Shown here: positions 9,007 through 18,311 of the stretch, in pieces
How the letters are laid out: every line of letters begins with the position of its first letter
How positions within the stretch are numbered: the first letter of the stretch is position 1
From: Flavobacterium sp. ALD4
Lineage (GTDB): Bacteria > Bacteroidota > Bacteroidia > Flavobacteriales > Flavobacteriaceae
Reading direction: 5' to 3'
Assembly: GCF_002836475.1 (NCBI RefSeq)
Contig: NZ_PJBJ01000030.1
Location: 682,001-746,000 of the forward strand
DNA: 64,000 nt
Translations under genes and position numbers: made by a program
Notes under the pieces: model-generated
Database searches by the model: none
Told to the model about the DNA's origin: nothing
The model's input: only the letters and a program-made list of their open reading frames with translations

Positions 9007-9085
9007 TCCAATAAAAAAGGTGGAATTGCTTCCACCTTTTTTGCCCCAAATCTACCATAAACTTAACCTACTAATTTTATGGTGA
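9007..9085. repeat. 79-bp two-hairpin block, copy 1
   Basis: The first 79-bp copy is identical to the second (9318-9396) except for one base in a loop. It holds two stems: AAAAAAGGTGGAA / TTCCACCTTTTTT and ACCATAAA / TTTATGGT. A weaker shared stretch about 35-60 bases further on (GAACAACC..ATAAA) shows that the duplication was originally longer. I see no protein-coding role. Confidence 0.85.
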
Positions 9086-9261
9086 TATAAACTTAAGTCA
9101 AATAAACATTGTCTACAACTATTTAAGACGAACAACCTATAAAGTCGATAACCTACTGAAAAATAAATTATTCCCGTGATAATTAAGAGACTCAACATAG
9201 TAAAAAGATATGTTATGAATTTGGATAAACAAAAAACTAGTCCTCTTTTACAGCAATTAAA

Positions 9262-9302
9262 AAAAAGCAGTGCATTTCAATTTATGAAACTCACTGCTTT
9301 TT
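9262..9302. terminator. Terminator-like hairpin before block copy 2
   Basis: Stem AAAAAGCAGTG / CACTGCTTTTT with T's. It sits just before block copy 2, as the dismutase terminator sits before copy 1, so hairpin plus block looks like a repeated arrangement with an unconserved stem sequence. Confidence 0.55.
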
Positions 9303-9317
9303 CTACCTCAATTTTAC

Positions 9318-9396
9318 TCCAATAAAAAAGGTGGAATTACTTCCACCTTTTTTGCCCCAAATCTACCATAAACTTAACCTACTAATTTTATGGTGA
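9318..9396. repeat. 79-bp two-hairpin block, copy 2
   Basis: Second copy, offset by 311 bases from copy 1, 78 of 79 bases identical. It lies 85 bases beyond the purF stop codon, so leftward purF transcripts would run into it and its first stem could act as a purF terminator. Confidence 0.85.
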
Positions 9397-9480
9397 GCCA
9401 AAACTAAATTAAATCAAGGGTTTTGGCAAAAATTTTAGATGAACAACCAATATAAACGTTTAAATGCGCTTCGCGGACGA

Positions 9481-11379
9481 TTAATACGCTCTAGCGTCTT
9501 TTCCTTCATAGAAATTCATAAAGGCTTTATTCACTACTCTGTTACCACCCGGTGTAGGATAGTCTCCTGTAAAATACCAATCTCCTAAGTTTTTTGGACA
9601 GGCAATATGTAAATCTTCAACTGTTTGAAATATAATTTTTACTTCAGCCTTAATCTCAGATGAGCTCAACATTTCTGCAATTTTATCTGAAACCTCTTGC
9701 GGCTGGAATTGCTCATAAATGGCCGTAACATAATTTACCACATCATGATCCTTATAGTTTTCCTGCGCTTTACATTTTAAATAAACTTCATCAACAATAT
9801 GATATAAGTTTCTTTCTTTAAGCAATTCTAAAGCTGCTCTAAAAGCTACCAAACCTTCCAGCTTAGCCATATCTATACCATAACAATCAGGATACCTTAT
9901 TTGTGGTGCAGATGAAACAACAACAATCCTTTTCGGATTCAAACGGTCCATCATTTTGATGATACTCATTTTCAATGTTGTCCCTCTTACAATGCTATCA
10001 TCAATAATCACTAAATTATCCGTTGGTTTAATAACACCGTATGTCACATCATAAATATGCGCCACTAAATCATCCCTACTGCTGTCTTCAGTAATAAATG
10101 TTCTTAATTTAGCATCTTTAATCGCTACTTTCTCAGTACGGATCTTAACTGAAAGTACTTCTTCTAAGGAATCCTCATTTAAATTATCTGCGTTTTTGAG
10201 AATATAATTTTTCTTTCTTTGATTTAAAAAATCCTGAGCTGCTTCCACTAAGCCATAGAATGATGTTTCAGCCGTATTAGGAATATATGAAAAAACAGTA
10301 TTGTCCGTATCTTGATCTATGGCACTAAGAACTGCTGGCAAAATTAATCTTCCCAGATTTTTTCTTTCTTGATATATTTCAGCATCACTTCCTCTAGAGA
10401 AATAGATTCTTTCAAAAGAACAGGCTTTTTTCACTGTTGGTGTCAAAATTTCCTGCATCGAAACAGTCCCGTTTTTCTTGATTATTAATGCTTTTCCCGG
10501 GTCTATTTCATGTACCGCTTCAAAAGGGACATTAAAAACCGTTTGAATAACTGGTCTTTCAGAAGCTACTACTACTACTTCATCATCCTGATAAAAATAA
10601 GCGGGACGTATCCCAGCAGGGTCTCTAAACACAAATGAATCTCCATGTCCCAGAAGTCCTGCCATAGCATAACCACCATCTAAGTTTTTAGAAGCCCTGG
10701 TTAATATTTTTGCTACATCTAATTTTTCCGCAATAACCGGAGAAGCTTCTCTTTTTGATAAACCGTCATTTTTACATTCTTGGTATAAATCAGTCACTTC
10801 ATCATCAAGAAAATGACCTATTTTTTCCATTACGGTAACAGTATCCGCCATCTCTTTTGGATGTTGACCTAATTCAACCAGACTCTGAAAAAGTTCCTTT
10901 ACATTAGTCATATTAAAATTCCCGGCTAATATCAGGTTCCTGTGCATCCAGTTGTTCTGACGCAAAAAAGGATGAACACTCTCGATACTATTTTTCCCGA
11001 ATGTTCCGTAACGAACATGCCCTAAAAACAATTCCCCTACGTACGGAATATTTGCTTTTTGAAGCGCCACATTATCCGCATATTCAGGATGTGCAGCCAT
11101 TTCCTCATTTACTCTGTCATTTATCTGAGCAAACACATCTTGGATTGGTTGCGCATGATTCGATCGCACTCGACTAATATATCTTTCACCTGGCTCCATA
11201 TCAAGCTTTATACTTGCAAAACCAGCACCATCTTGTCCACGGTTGTGTTGCTTTTCCATTAGGAGATACATTTTCTGTATTCCGTAGAAAGCAGTCCCGT
11301 ATTTTTCTTTATAAAATTCAAGCGGTTTAAGTAGTCTAACTAAGGCTATCCCACATTCATGTTGTAAAGCATCGCTCAT
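9481..11379 (-). CDS. purF: Amidophosphoribosyltransferase
   Basis: First committed step of purine synthesis: glutamine plus PRPP to 5-phosphoribosylamine. The 632-residue protein is longer than the roughly 500-residue enterobacterial enzyme, as is usual for flavobacterial versions. The glutaminase domain is N-terminal, with the putative nucleophile Cys9 (HECGIAL) needing removal of a short propeptide, and HNRGQDGAGFA and FLGHVRYGTFG motifs. The C-terminal phosphoribosyltransferase domain has the PRPP loop VIIDDSIVRGTTL. Monocistronic or leading a unit ending near 9400. Confidence 0.93.
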   Translation of the reverse strand: MSDALQHECGIALVRLLKPLEFYKEKYGTAFYGIQKMYLLMEKQHNRGQDGAGFASIKLDMEPGERYISRVRSNHAQPIQDVFAQINDRVNEEMAAHPEYADNVALQKANIPYVGELFLGHVRYGTFGKNSIESVHPFLRQNNWMHRNLILAGNFNMTNVKELFQSLVELGQHPKEMADTVTVMEKIGHFLDDEVTDLYQECKNDGLSKREASPVIAEKLDVAKILTRASKNLDGGYAMAGLLGHGDSFVFRDPAGIRPAYFYQDDEVVVVASERPVIQTVFNVPFEAVHEIDPGKALIIKKNGTVSMQEILTPTVKKACSFERIYFSRGSDAEIYQERKNLGRLILPAVLSAIDQDTDNTVFSYIPNTAETSFYGLVEAAQDFLNQRKKNYILKNADNLNEDSLEEVLSVKIRTEKVAIKDAKLRTFITEDSSRDDLVAHIYDVTYGVIKPTDNLVIIDDSIVRGTTLKMSIIKMMDRLNPKRIVVVSSAPQIRYPDCYGIDMAKLEGLVAFRAALELLKERNLYHIVDEVYLKCKAQENYKDHDVVNYVTAIYEQFQPQEVSDKIAEMLSSSEIKAEVKIIFQTVEDLHIACPKNLGDWYFTGDYPTPGGNRVVNKAFMNFYEGKDARAY

Positions 11380-11449
11380 CGTGTTGTAGTTTGTTGTGTT
11401 GTTGTTTTCTAAAATAAAATCCTACAAATAGTTTGTAAGACTAATAATC

Positions 11450-11474
11450 AAAAAAGCCCCGTTTCCGGGGCTTT
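11450..11474 (-). terminator. Terminator of the PfkB kinase gene
   Basis: GC-rich stem AAAGCCCC / GGGGCTTT with a T-run when read leftward, 7 bases after the stop codon. Confidence 0.9.
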
Positions 11475-11480
11475 AAGACA

Positions 11481-12404
11481 TTATAATTCTATATCAAATT
11501 GTGTTAAGGATTTGAATTGTTTCAATCTTGACACTACTTCCTTCTTATCCAAATCAATCATTCTTTCTGTACCAAATTTCTCGACACAAAAAGAAGCTAA
11601 GTTAGAGCCATAAATAATGGCATTTTTCATATTTTCGAACGACACGTTTTCACTTTGTGTAATAAATCCTGCAAACCCACCCGCAAAAGTATCTCCCGCT
11701 CCTGTTGGATCAAAAACCTCTTCCAATGGTAAAGCCGGTGCAAAGAAAACCTGAAGATCATGAAACAGTAAAGCACCATGTTCTCCTTTTTTAATCACAA
11801 CATATTTTGGCCCCATAGCTTGAATTTTGGCCGCTGCTTTAACCAACGAATACTCTCCGGAAAGTTGTCTTGCCTCCTCATCATTGATTGTAATTACATC
11901 TACACGTTTCATTACATCAAGTAATTCAGGCAATGCACAATCTATCCAGAAATTCATGGTATCTAAAACAACTAATTTTGGTTTCGTTTCCATTTGGTCC
12001 AAAACTCCGCTTTGTACTAATGGATGCAAGTTCCCAAGCATCACAACATCGGCATTTTTATAGTCCTCTGGAACTTTAGGCTGGAAATCAGCCAAAACAT
12101 TTAATTGTGTCTCTAAAGTATCTCTTGTATTTAAATCGTTATGATAACGACCGCTCCAAAAGAATGTTTTCCCTCCTTTAACTACTTCAAGACCAGAAAT
12201 ATCAATATTTCTTTCAAGGAGTAAATCCAAATATTCCTGCGGAAAATCATCGCCCACTACAGAAACTATCGCTGATTGCAAATTAAAAAAAGAAGCGGAA
12301 AGACCTATATAGGTTCCTGCACCACCTAAGATCTTATCTGTTTTACCAAAAGGAGTTTCAATTGCGTCGAAAGCGACCGTTCCGACAATCAATAATTTGT
12401 TCAT
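11481..12404 (-). CDS. PfkB family sugar/nucleoside kinase
   Basis: ATP-dependent kinase of the ribokinase fold, 307 residues. It shows the N-terminal glycine pair region (ILGGAGTYIGLSASFF) and the C-terminal PfkB signature with catalytic Asp in DPTGAGDTFAGGFAGF. The substrate cannot be fixed from sequence; a nucleoside or sugar is likely. It lies between purF and rnhA/purN, all leftward, but it has its own promoter and terminator, so the purine context is suggestive only. Confidence 0.85.
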   Translation of the reverse strand: MNKLLIVGTVAFDAIETPFGKTDKILGGAGTYIGLSASFFNLQSAIVSVVGDDFPQEYLDLLLERNIDISGLEVVKGGKTFFWSGRYHNDLNTRDTLETQLNVLADFQPKVPEDYKNADVVMLGNLHPLVQSGVLDQMETKPKLVVLDTMNFWIDCALPELLDVMKRVDVITINDEEARQLSGEYSLVKAAAKIQAMGPKYVVIKKGEHGALLFHDLQVFFAPALPLEEVFDPTGAGDTFAGGFAGFITQSENVSFENMKNAIIYGSNLASFCVEKFGTERMIDLDKKEVVSRLKQFKSLTQFDIEL

Positions 12405-12427
12405 TTTATGAGTTTGGAATTAAAGCG

Positions 12428-12458
12428 CAAAGGTAGTTTATAAGTTACAATATTGCAA
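12428..12458 (-). promoter_or_regulatory. Promoter of the PfkB kinase gene
   Basis: Read leftward: TTG (12456-12458), 20-base spacer, TACCTTTG (12428-12435). This is a full match to the Flavobacterium consensus, 23 bases before the start codon. Confidence 0.7.
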
Positions 12459-12479
12459 AGGTTCAAACTCGGAAAGTTT

Positions 12480-12965
12480 TCATAAAACTTTTCCTTCTTC
12501 CTTCTCATAAAAAGCATCTATTGACAACGGAGTGCTTTGTGTAGCCATAACGGCAAGTACGTCACATCTTTCATTCTGCGGATGATTATTATGCCCTTTT
12601 ATCCATTTAAAATCGACTTGATGATTTCTATAAGCCACTAAGAGACGCTTCCATAAATCAGCATTTTTTCGATCTACAAATCGTTTTTTCTCCCAACCAA
12701 AAACCCATTTTTTCAATACTGAATCAACTACATACTTGGAATCAGAAACGACAAGTACTTTTGTATTTGGATTCTTTAATTTTTCCAGGCCTACAATTAC
12801 TGCTAACAACTCCATCCTATTATTAGTCGTTAGCCTAAACCCTTCATAAAATTCTTTGCTGTAGGTTTTACCCATTTTCACGCTTTCCATAACTACTCCA
12901 TATCCTCCTTTACCAGGATTTCCTTTAGCAGCACCATCCGTATATATATGTACGTCGTAATTCAT
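12480..12965 (-). CDS. rnhA: Ribonuclease HI
   Basis: Cleaves the RNA strand of RNA-DNA hybrids. I chose the inner start giving 161 residues beginning MNYDVHIYTDGAAKGNPG, because this places the first catalytic Asp near residue 9 as in the family. The other active-site acids are visible in NRMELLAV (Glu), VSDSKYV (Asp) and ERCDVLA (Asp). A start 24 bases upstream would add 8 residues. It follows purN by 48 bases on the same strand and is probably co-transcribed with it. Confidence 0.93.
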   Translation of the reverse strand: MNYDVHIYTDGAAKGNPGKGGYGVVMESVKMGKTYSKEFYEGFRLTTNNRMELLAVIVGLEKLKNPNTKVLVVSDSKYVVDSVLKKWVFGWEKKRFVDRKNADLWKRLLVAYRNHQVDFKWIKGHNNHPQNERCDVLAVMATQSTPLSIDAFYEKEEGKVL

Positions 12966-13013
12966 TATAGTTAAAATAGATTTGTGCAATATTAGAAATG
13001 AAACTTTAAATAC

Positions 13014-13574
13014 CTACTCCAATAATCCCGCGATTACCTTAGGGAAAAATTCCTGCTCTAATTCATGGATTTTTTCAGCGATATCTTCTGGCGTTTCGGT
13101 TCCAGTTAAGGTTACCTTTTTTTGAAAAACAAGTCCACCTTCATCATAATTTTCGTTTACATAATGAATACTTATACCGGTTTCCTTTTCCTTATTCTCA
13201 ACAATTGCCCTATGAACATTCATTCCGTACATCCCTTTTCCACCATATTTTGGCAGCAATGCAGGGTGTATGTTTATAATTTTATTGGGATAAGAAACAA
13301 TAATATTTTGAGGGAATTTCAATAAAAACCCAGCAAGAACAATTAAATCCGGAGCAATTGTGTTTATCGTTTGTAATACCTTTCCTTCAATTAGTTCTTC
13401 TTTCGAAAAAACCTCTGTTCGTATTTTATTATTTTCTGCTCGTTCAATTACCTTGGCAGTTGGGTTGTTTGTCAAAACTGCCACCACTGTTCCAGTTTCA
13501 CTTGCAGCAAAATACTTTATAATATTTTCAGCATTAGTACCCGATCCGGAAGCAAAAACAACTATTTTTTTCAT
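13014..13574 (-). CDS. purN: Phosphoribosylglycinamide formyltransferase
   Basis: Transfers a formyl group from 10-formyltetrahydrofolate to GAR in purine synthesis. The 186-residue protein begins with the ribose-phosphate loop ASGSGTNAENI and carries the catalytic INIHPALLPKYGG segment (Asn, His) and the later Asp in YDEGG. Its length is normal. Divergent from acpP, it is the first gene of a likely purN-rnhA unit. Confidence 0.93.
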   Translation of the reverse strand: MKKIVVFASGSGTNAENIIKYFAASETGTVVAVLTNNPTAKVIERAENNKIRTEVFSKEELIEGKVLQTINTIAPDLIVLAGFLLKFPQNIIVSYPNKIINIHPALLPKYGGKGMYGMNVHRAIVENKEKETGISIHYVNENYDEGGLVFQKKVTLTGTETPEDIAEKIHELEQEFFPKVIAGLLE

Positions 13575-13692
13575 AATCCACCTAAGTTTAGATTACGCAA
13601 AAAAAGGAATAAAAAATGAAAATAAATAACATTAGGAAATCTTTGTTAAAATTTATTTTATAATTTAGTTGACACATTTATCAACTTATTCG

Positions 13693-13721
13693 TTGTTTTA
13701 AAATAAAGTTTTTTATTTTTG
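13693..13721 (+). promoter_or_regulatory. Promoter of acpP
   Basis: TTG (13693-13695), 18-base spacer, TATTTTTG (13714-13721), with the ATG 30 bases further. It is the cleanest match to TTG-N17-23-TAnnTTTG in the window and fits strong expression of acyl carrier protein. Confidence 0.75.
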
Positions 13722-13751
13722 CCAACAAATTAAATTCTAAAATTAAAGATT

Positions 13752-13988
13752 ATGTCAGACATTGCATCAAGAGTAAAAGCGATTATCGTAGACAAATTAG
13801 GTGTTGACGAAAACGAAGTTGTAACAGAAGCAAGCTTCACTAATGATTTAGGGGCTGATTCATTAGACACTGTTGAGCTTATTATGGAATTCGAAAAAGA
13901 ATTTGACATTCAAATTCCAGATGATCAAGCAGAAAACATTGCTACTGTTGGTCAAGCTATTTCTTATATCGAAGAAGCTAAAAAATAA
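13752..13988 (+). CDS. acpP: Acyl carrier protein
   Basis: Carries growing acyl chains on a phosphopantetheine arm in type II fatty acid synthesis. It is 78 residues, acidic, with the attachment Ser37 in [10 protein letters not shown]. It is the first gene of acpP-fabF-rnc, but a strong terminator between acpP and fabF means most transcripts should contain acpP alone. Confidence 0.97.
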   Translation: MSDIASRVKAIIVDKLGVDENEVVTEASFTNDLGADSLDTVELIMEFEKEFDIQIPDDQAENIATVGQAISYIEEAKK

Positions 13989-13995
13989 TAATTTA

Positions 13996-14040
13996 AACAC
14001 CCGCCTACTATCATGTATGCGGGTGTTATTATTTTTTTTT
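13996..14040 (+). terminator. Terminator between acpP and fabF
   Basis: Stem AACACCCGC / GCGGGTGTT followed by an AT-rich run containing ten T's. It probably sets acpP output above that of fabF and rnc. Confidence 0.85.
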
Positions 14041-14169
14041 AAAAATTAAATTCAAGATTGATTTTCAATCAAAAGATATTTATTGTAATACCCATGGCTC
14101 TTTTGTAATAATAATACAGTGAAGAAAGCATGGGTTTTATTTGTTTAAAGATAACAAAATATATACGTT

Positions 14170-15423
14170 ATGGTATTAAAGCGAGTTGTTGTGACGGGTT
14201 TAGGAGCTCTTACTCCTATTGGAAATAATGTTCAAGAATATTGGAATGCTCTTATCAACGGTGTTAGCGGAGCTGCCCCAATAACTTATTTTGATCCTGC
14301 TAAATTTAGAACTCATTTTGCATGCGAATTAAAGAACTTTAATGCTGAAGATTTTTTAGACAGAAAGGAAGCCAGAAAAATGGACCGATATGCGCAATAT
14401 GCCATGGTTGCTTCTGAAGAAGCTGTGACTGACGCTGGATTTGATTTTGAGAAACTGGATAAGGACAGAGCAGGAGTAATTTGGGGATCAGGTATCGGTG
14501 GATTAGAAACTTTTCAAATAGAAATGTTGAACTTTGCTGCGGGTGATGGTACTCCAAAATTCAACCCTTTCTTTATTCCAAAAATGATTTCGGATATCGC
14601 TTGCGGTCATATTTCAATAAAATATGGCTTTAGAGGACCTAATTTCGCAACTGTTTCAGCTTGTGCTTCTTCTACAAATGCAATAATTGACGCGTTTAAC
14701 TATATTAGATTAGGACATGCAGATGTAATGGTAACCGGAGGTTCTGAAGCTGCAGTAACAATAGCAGGTATGGGTGGATTTAATGCCATGCATGCATTAT
14801 CCACAAGAAATAATGATCCAAAAACGGCTTCCAGACCAATGGACAAAGACAGAGACGGCTTTGTTTTAGGGGAAGGTGCGGGAGCATTAATTCTTGAAGA
14901 GTACGAACACGCAATCGCTCGTGGCGCAACTATTTATTGCGAAATTGGTGGTGGAGGTATGTCTGCTGATGCTTATCACATTACAGCACCCCATCCTGAT
15001 GGGTTAGGTGCGAAAAACGTAATGCTAAACTGCTTGAGAGATGCGGGATTAAAACCGACAGATGTTGACGGAGTCAACATGCACGGTACTTCGACTCCGC
15101 TGGGAGATTTAGCAGAATCTAAAGCAATCACACATGTATTTGGTGAACACGCCTACACAATGAACTTAAATTCAACAAAATCCATGACTGGTCACCTTTT
15201 AGGTGCGGCTGGAGCTGTTGAAACTATCTCCTCTATTCTTTCTATGAAATACGGAATAGTTCCTCCAACAATAAATCATTTTACAGATGATGAAAATATT
15301 GACCATAAACTGAACTTCACTTTTAATGTTGCACAAAAAAGAGAAATGAATGTTGTCATGAGCAATACGTTTGGTTTTGGTGGACATAATGCTTGTGTAT
15401 TAGTTAAAAAATTAGACTTGTAA
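14170..15423 (+). CDS. fabF: Beta-ketoacyl-ACP synthase II
   Basis: Condenses acyl-ACP with malonyl-ACP in fatty acid elongation. The 417-residue protein shows the Cys-His-His triad: Cys165 in SACASSTNA, His in MHGTSTPLGD and His in GHLLGAAGAVE. It follows acpP, the usual arrangement, and ends 5 bases before rnc. Confidence 0.96.
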   Translation: MVLKRVVVTGLGALTPIGNNVQEYWNALINGVSGAAPITYFDPAKFRTHFACELKNFNAEDFLDRKEARKMDRYAQYAMVASEEAVTDAGFDFEKLDKDRAGVIWGSGIGGLETFQIEMLNFAAGDGTPKFNPFFIPKMISDIACGHISIKYGFRGPNFATVSACASSTNAIIDAFNYIRLGHADVMVTGGSEAAVTIAGMGGFNAMHALSTRNNDPKTASRPMDKDRDGFVLGEGAGALILEEYEHAIARGATIYCEIGGGGMSADAYHITAPHPDGLGAKNVMLNCLRDAGLKPTDVDGVNMHGTSTPLGDLAESKAITHVFGEHAYTMNLNSTKSMTGHLLGAAGAVETISSILSMKYGIVPPTINHFTDDENIDHKLNFTFNVAQKREMNVVMSNTFGFGGHNACVLVKKLDL

Positions 15424-15428
15424 TCTAA

Positions 15429-16169
15429 ATGAATATAATAAAAAAAATATTTTCAAAATCCCGTTCAGTAGAAGACGGGATTTTTTTTGATTCCATTCAA
15501 ACTATTTTAGGCTTCTCCCCTAAGAACATAGATCACTACAGAAAAGCATTTACGCACCGTTCCACTAGTAAGCTTAATACTGAAGGGCACCCCATTAATT
15601 ACGAACGATTGGAATTTCTAGGAGACGCCATGTTAAGCTCAGTGATTGCAGCTCATCTGTTTAACAAAGCACCGCAAGGAGACGAAGGTTACCTCACCAA
15701 AATGCGTTCAAAAATTGTCAGCAGAGAACACTTGAATGAATTAGGTAAAGATTTAAATCTAATTCGGTTTATCGAAAGTAAGGTTCCTGTACAGCATTTT
15801 GGAGAAAACATACACGGCAATATTTTTGAGTCTTTAATAGGAGCAATTTACCTAGATAGAGGTTATGAATACTGCGAAAAATTCATTCAAAAAAGAGTAA
15901 TTGTTCCCTATGTGGATATTTCCCGCTTAGAAGGAAAAGTAATCAGCTACAAAAGCTTGGTTATAGAATGGTGTCAAAAAGAGAAAAAAATATTTCATTA
16001 TGATATTTATGAAGACAACGGAATAGACGGGACACGTTTCTTCGGCGTAAAATTAAGTATCGACGGTAAAGTAATTGCAAAAGCAAGAGCTACCTCAAAA
16101 AAGAAAGCAGAAGAAAAAGCATCTCAGCGCACCTATTTTGCTCTACAGGAAAAAATAGATAAGAAATAA
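15429..16169 (+). CDS. rnc: Ribonuclease III
   Basis: Double-stranded RNA endonuclease for rRNA and mRNA processing. Length 246. The RNase III signature YERLEFLGDAML and the second acidic site in GNIFESLIGAIYLD are intact. A double-stranded RNA-binding domain occupies roughly residues 175-240 and ends in the Lys/Ala-rich KKKAEEKAS motif. It is close to fabF (5-base gap), so the two are co-transcribed. Confidence 0.95.
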   Translation: MNIIKKIFSKSRSVEDGIFFDSIQTILGFSPKNIDHYRKAFTHRSTSKLNTEGHPINYERLEFLGDAMLSSVIAAHLFNKAPQGDEGYLTKMRSKIVSREHLNELGKDLNLIRFIESKVPVQHFGENIHGNIFESLIGAIYLDRGYEYCEKFIQKRVIVPYVDISRLEGKVISYKSLVIEWCQKEKKIFHYDIYEDNGIDGTRFFGVKLSIDGKVIAKARATSKKKAEEKASQRTYFALQEKIDKK

Positions 16170-16283
16170 CATCTATTTATATAAAGCTATTACGTTTTCG
16201 TTAGCAAATTAAACAAAACAACCTGAATTAGTACATCATAACTTATTTGGATACATTACATTTACAACTTATTTTATCATCAA

Positions 16284-16772
16284 ATGGCAATTCATAAACT
16301 GAATCTTGGCGAATTTGACGAAGTAGATTACCATCTTATTGCTATACATACTTCATTGGAGGATTATCGAATAGCCTATTTCATCAACCAAAAGCTTCCT
16401 ATAAACTTAGGTAAAAGTAAGGATGAAGTTCAAATCAGCATAAAAGAAGGAGAGACAAAATTTTCCCGATTTTATTATTATGATTCAGAAAATGTAATTT
16501 CCTGGAATTTGATTCAAAACAAAAACGAAGTATCGCAACAAAAAAAAGATCCTGTCCAAAATTTATTTTCACATATAGCACTGGAAATTTCTACAAAAGT
16601 GTACTTACTTCCAGAATTTAAAAAAGCAGATTATTTTTTAAAAATTGAACACACAGAAGACACGATGAATGTCTCAAAAATAAGAACAATATTAAATACC
16701 ATTGATAGCATATCCGCTGTTTATACTGTAGATACAAATCAAATAAAATCAAAAAACAATTTAATTTTTTAA
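16284..16772 (+). CDS. IPExxxVDY family protein
   Basis: A 162-residue protein of a small Bacteroidota family named after a conserved IPExxxVDY motif, represented here by the variant LPEFKKADYF near residue 110. The N-terminus FDEVDYHLIAIHTSLEDYRIAYFIN is also characteristic. The function is unknown. Its place between rnc and pyk is recurrent in flavobacteria as far as I recall. It sits 5 bases before pyk, so the two are translated from one message. Confidence 0.8.
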   Translation: MAIHKLNLGEFDEVDYHLIAIHTSLEDYRIAYFINQKLPINLGKSKDEVQISIKEGETKFSRFYYYDSENVISWNLIQNKNEVSQQKKDPVQNLFSHIALEISTKVYLLPEFKKADYFLKIEHTEDTMNVSKIRTILNTIDSISAVYTVDTNQIKSKNNLIF

Positions 16773-16777
16773 CACAA

Positions 16778-18208
16778 ATGATTTCAAACAAAAAAACCAA
16801 AATTGTAGCGACACTAGGGCCTGCATGTAGTACAAGAGAGATTATAAAAGACATGATTGACGCAGGAGTAAATGTGTTTAGAGTAAATTTTTCTCACGCC
16901 GATTATGCTGATGTCAAAGAAAAAATGAAAATCATTAGAGATCTTAATGATGAGTATGGATACACAACGGCAATACTTGGAGACTTACAAGGACCAAAGC
17001 TTCGTGTAGGAGTAATGAATGAAGGAGTTGTGGTACATGACGGTGATTTAATTACGTTTACAACGGCTGAAGACATTCTTGGAACGGCACAAAAAGTGTT
17101 CATGAAATATAAAAACTTTCCAAATGATGTTAATCCCGGAGAAAGAATTTTATTGGACGACGGAAAACTTATTTTCGAAATTGTCGAAACTGACAAAAAC
17201 ACAGAAGTAATTGCCAGAGTAATACAAGGTGGAGAATTGAAGTCTAAAAAAGGGGTAAACCTACCTAATACAAAAATATCTCTTCCTGCAATGACAGAAA
17301 AAGATATTGCTGATGCTATTTTTGCCATTGAACAAAAAGTAGATTGGATTGCACTTTCTTTTGTAAAAACACCTCAAGATTTAAAAGACCTACAAAATCT
17401 GATTGCGGAACATTCCGATTATAAAATTCCGATTATTGCCAAAATCGAAATGCCGGAAGCATTAGAAAATATAGATAAAATCGTTGCTTATTGTGATGGA
17501 TTAATGGTAGCTCGTGGTGACCTTGGGGTTGAACTTCCTGCACATGAAGTACCTTTAGTTCAAAAAGAATTGATTCGCAAAGCAAAAATGGCGCGAATTC
17601 CAGTTATTGTCGCTACTCAAATGATGGAGACAATGATTACTAGTTTAACTCCGACAAGAGCTGAAGTAAATGACGTTGCCAACTCCGTAATGGATGGTTC
17701 GGATGCCGTAATGCTTTCAGGAGAAACTGCTACAGGTAATTATCCCGTACAAGTAATCGAGAAGATGACACAGATTATTAAAGCTGTTGAAGACTCTCCG
17801 TTAATTCAAGTGCCTCAGAACACACCGCAAATAAAAACAAAGCGTTTTATCACTAAAACAATTTGTCGTCATGCTGCAATTATGGCTGACGCAATCAAAG
17901 CGAAAGCAATTTGCACTTTGACAAATAGTGGTTATACGGCATTTCAAATATCTGCTTGGCGACCATCAGCACATATATTAGTGTTTACATCAAACAAAAG
18001 AATCGTTACACAACTGAGTTTGTTATGGGGAGTAAAATCATATTACTATGATAAGATCGTAAGTACTGATGACACCGTAACTGATGTTAATGAAATCGCA
18101 AGAGAAAAAGGATACGTATCTAAAGGTGATTTCCTTATCAATTTAGCCGCAATGCCTATTAAAGAAAAAGGAATGGTCAATACCATGAGAGTTTCAGAAA
18201 TAGAATAA
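16778..18208 (+). CDS. pyk: Pyruvate kinase
   Basis: Last step of glycolysis: phosphoenolpyruvate plus ADP to pyruvate plus ATP. The 476-residue protein has the substrate loop GDLQGPKLRVG, the catalytic Lys motif IIAKIEMPEALENID, the Mg-binding VARGDLGVELP and the DGSDAVMLSGETATG segment. The C-terminal allosteric domain is complete. Downstream of the IPExxxVDY gene in the same transcript. Confidence 0.96.
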   Translation: MISNKKTKIVATLGPACSTREIIKDMIDAGVNVFRVNFSHADYADVKEKMKIIRDLNDEYGYTTAILGDLQGPKLRVGVMNEGVVVHDGDLITFTTAEDILGTAQKVFMKYKNFPNDVNPGERILLDDGKLIFEIVETDKNTEVIARVIQGGELKSKKGVNLPNTKISLPAMTEKDIADAIFAIEQKVDWIALSFVKTPQDLKDLQNLIAEHSDYKIPIIAKIEMPEALENIDKIVAYCDGLMVARGDLGVELPAHEVPLVQKELIRKAKMARIPVIVATQMMETMITSLTPTRAEVNDVANSVMDGSDAVMLSGETATGNYPVQVIEKMTQIIKAVEDSPLIQVPQNTPQIKTKRFITKTICRHAAIMADAIKAKAICTLTNSGYTAFQISAWRPSAHILVFTSNKRIVTQLSLLWGVKSYYYDKIVSTDDTVTDVNEIAREKGYVSKGDFLINLAAMPIKEKGMVNTMRVSEIE

Positions 18209-18230
18209 TCAAAATTATAGTATATCAGAA

Positions 18231-18266
18231 ACCGTCTTGTCAGAAATTAAACAGGACGGTTTTTTT
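18231..18266 (+). terminator. Terminator of pyk
   Basis: Stem ACCGTCTTGT / ACAGGACGGT (one G-U pair) followed by T's. Its T-run also contributes the -33 TTG of the next promoter. Confidence 0.85.
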
Positions 18267-18290
18267 GTGCTTAATTTTATTTTACCTTTG
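18265..18290 (+). promoter_or_regulatory. Promoter of the Bax-inhibitor-like gene
   Basis: TTG (18265-18267), 15-base spacer, TACCTTTG (18283-18290). The -7 box is exact, but the spacing is shorter than the usual 17-23. Confidence 0.5.
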
Positions 18291-18311
18291 CAAAAATAAA
18301 TTTTACTTAAG

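Noticed and set aside
8960-9085. 41-codon frame across block copy 1
   Set aside because: It starts in the T-run of the dismutase terminator and runs through both stems; the equivalent frame is not preserved at copy 2.
9215-9325. 36-codon frame starting MNLDKQKTSPLLQQL and ending inside block copy 2
   Set aside because: It overlaps a terminator-like hairpin and ends in the repeated block; the frame is not kept in the corresponding place at copy 1, so coding is not supported.
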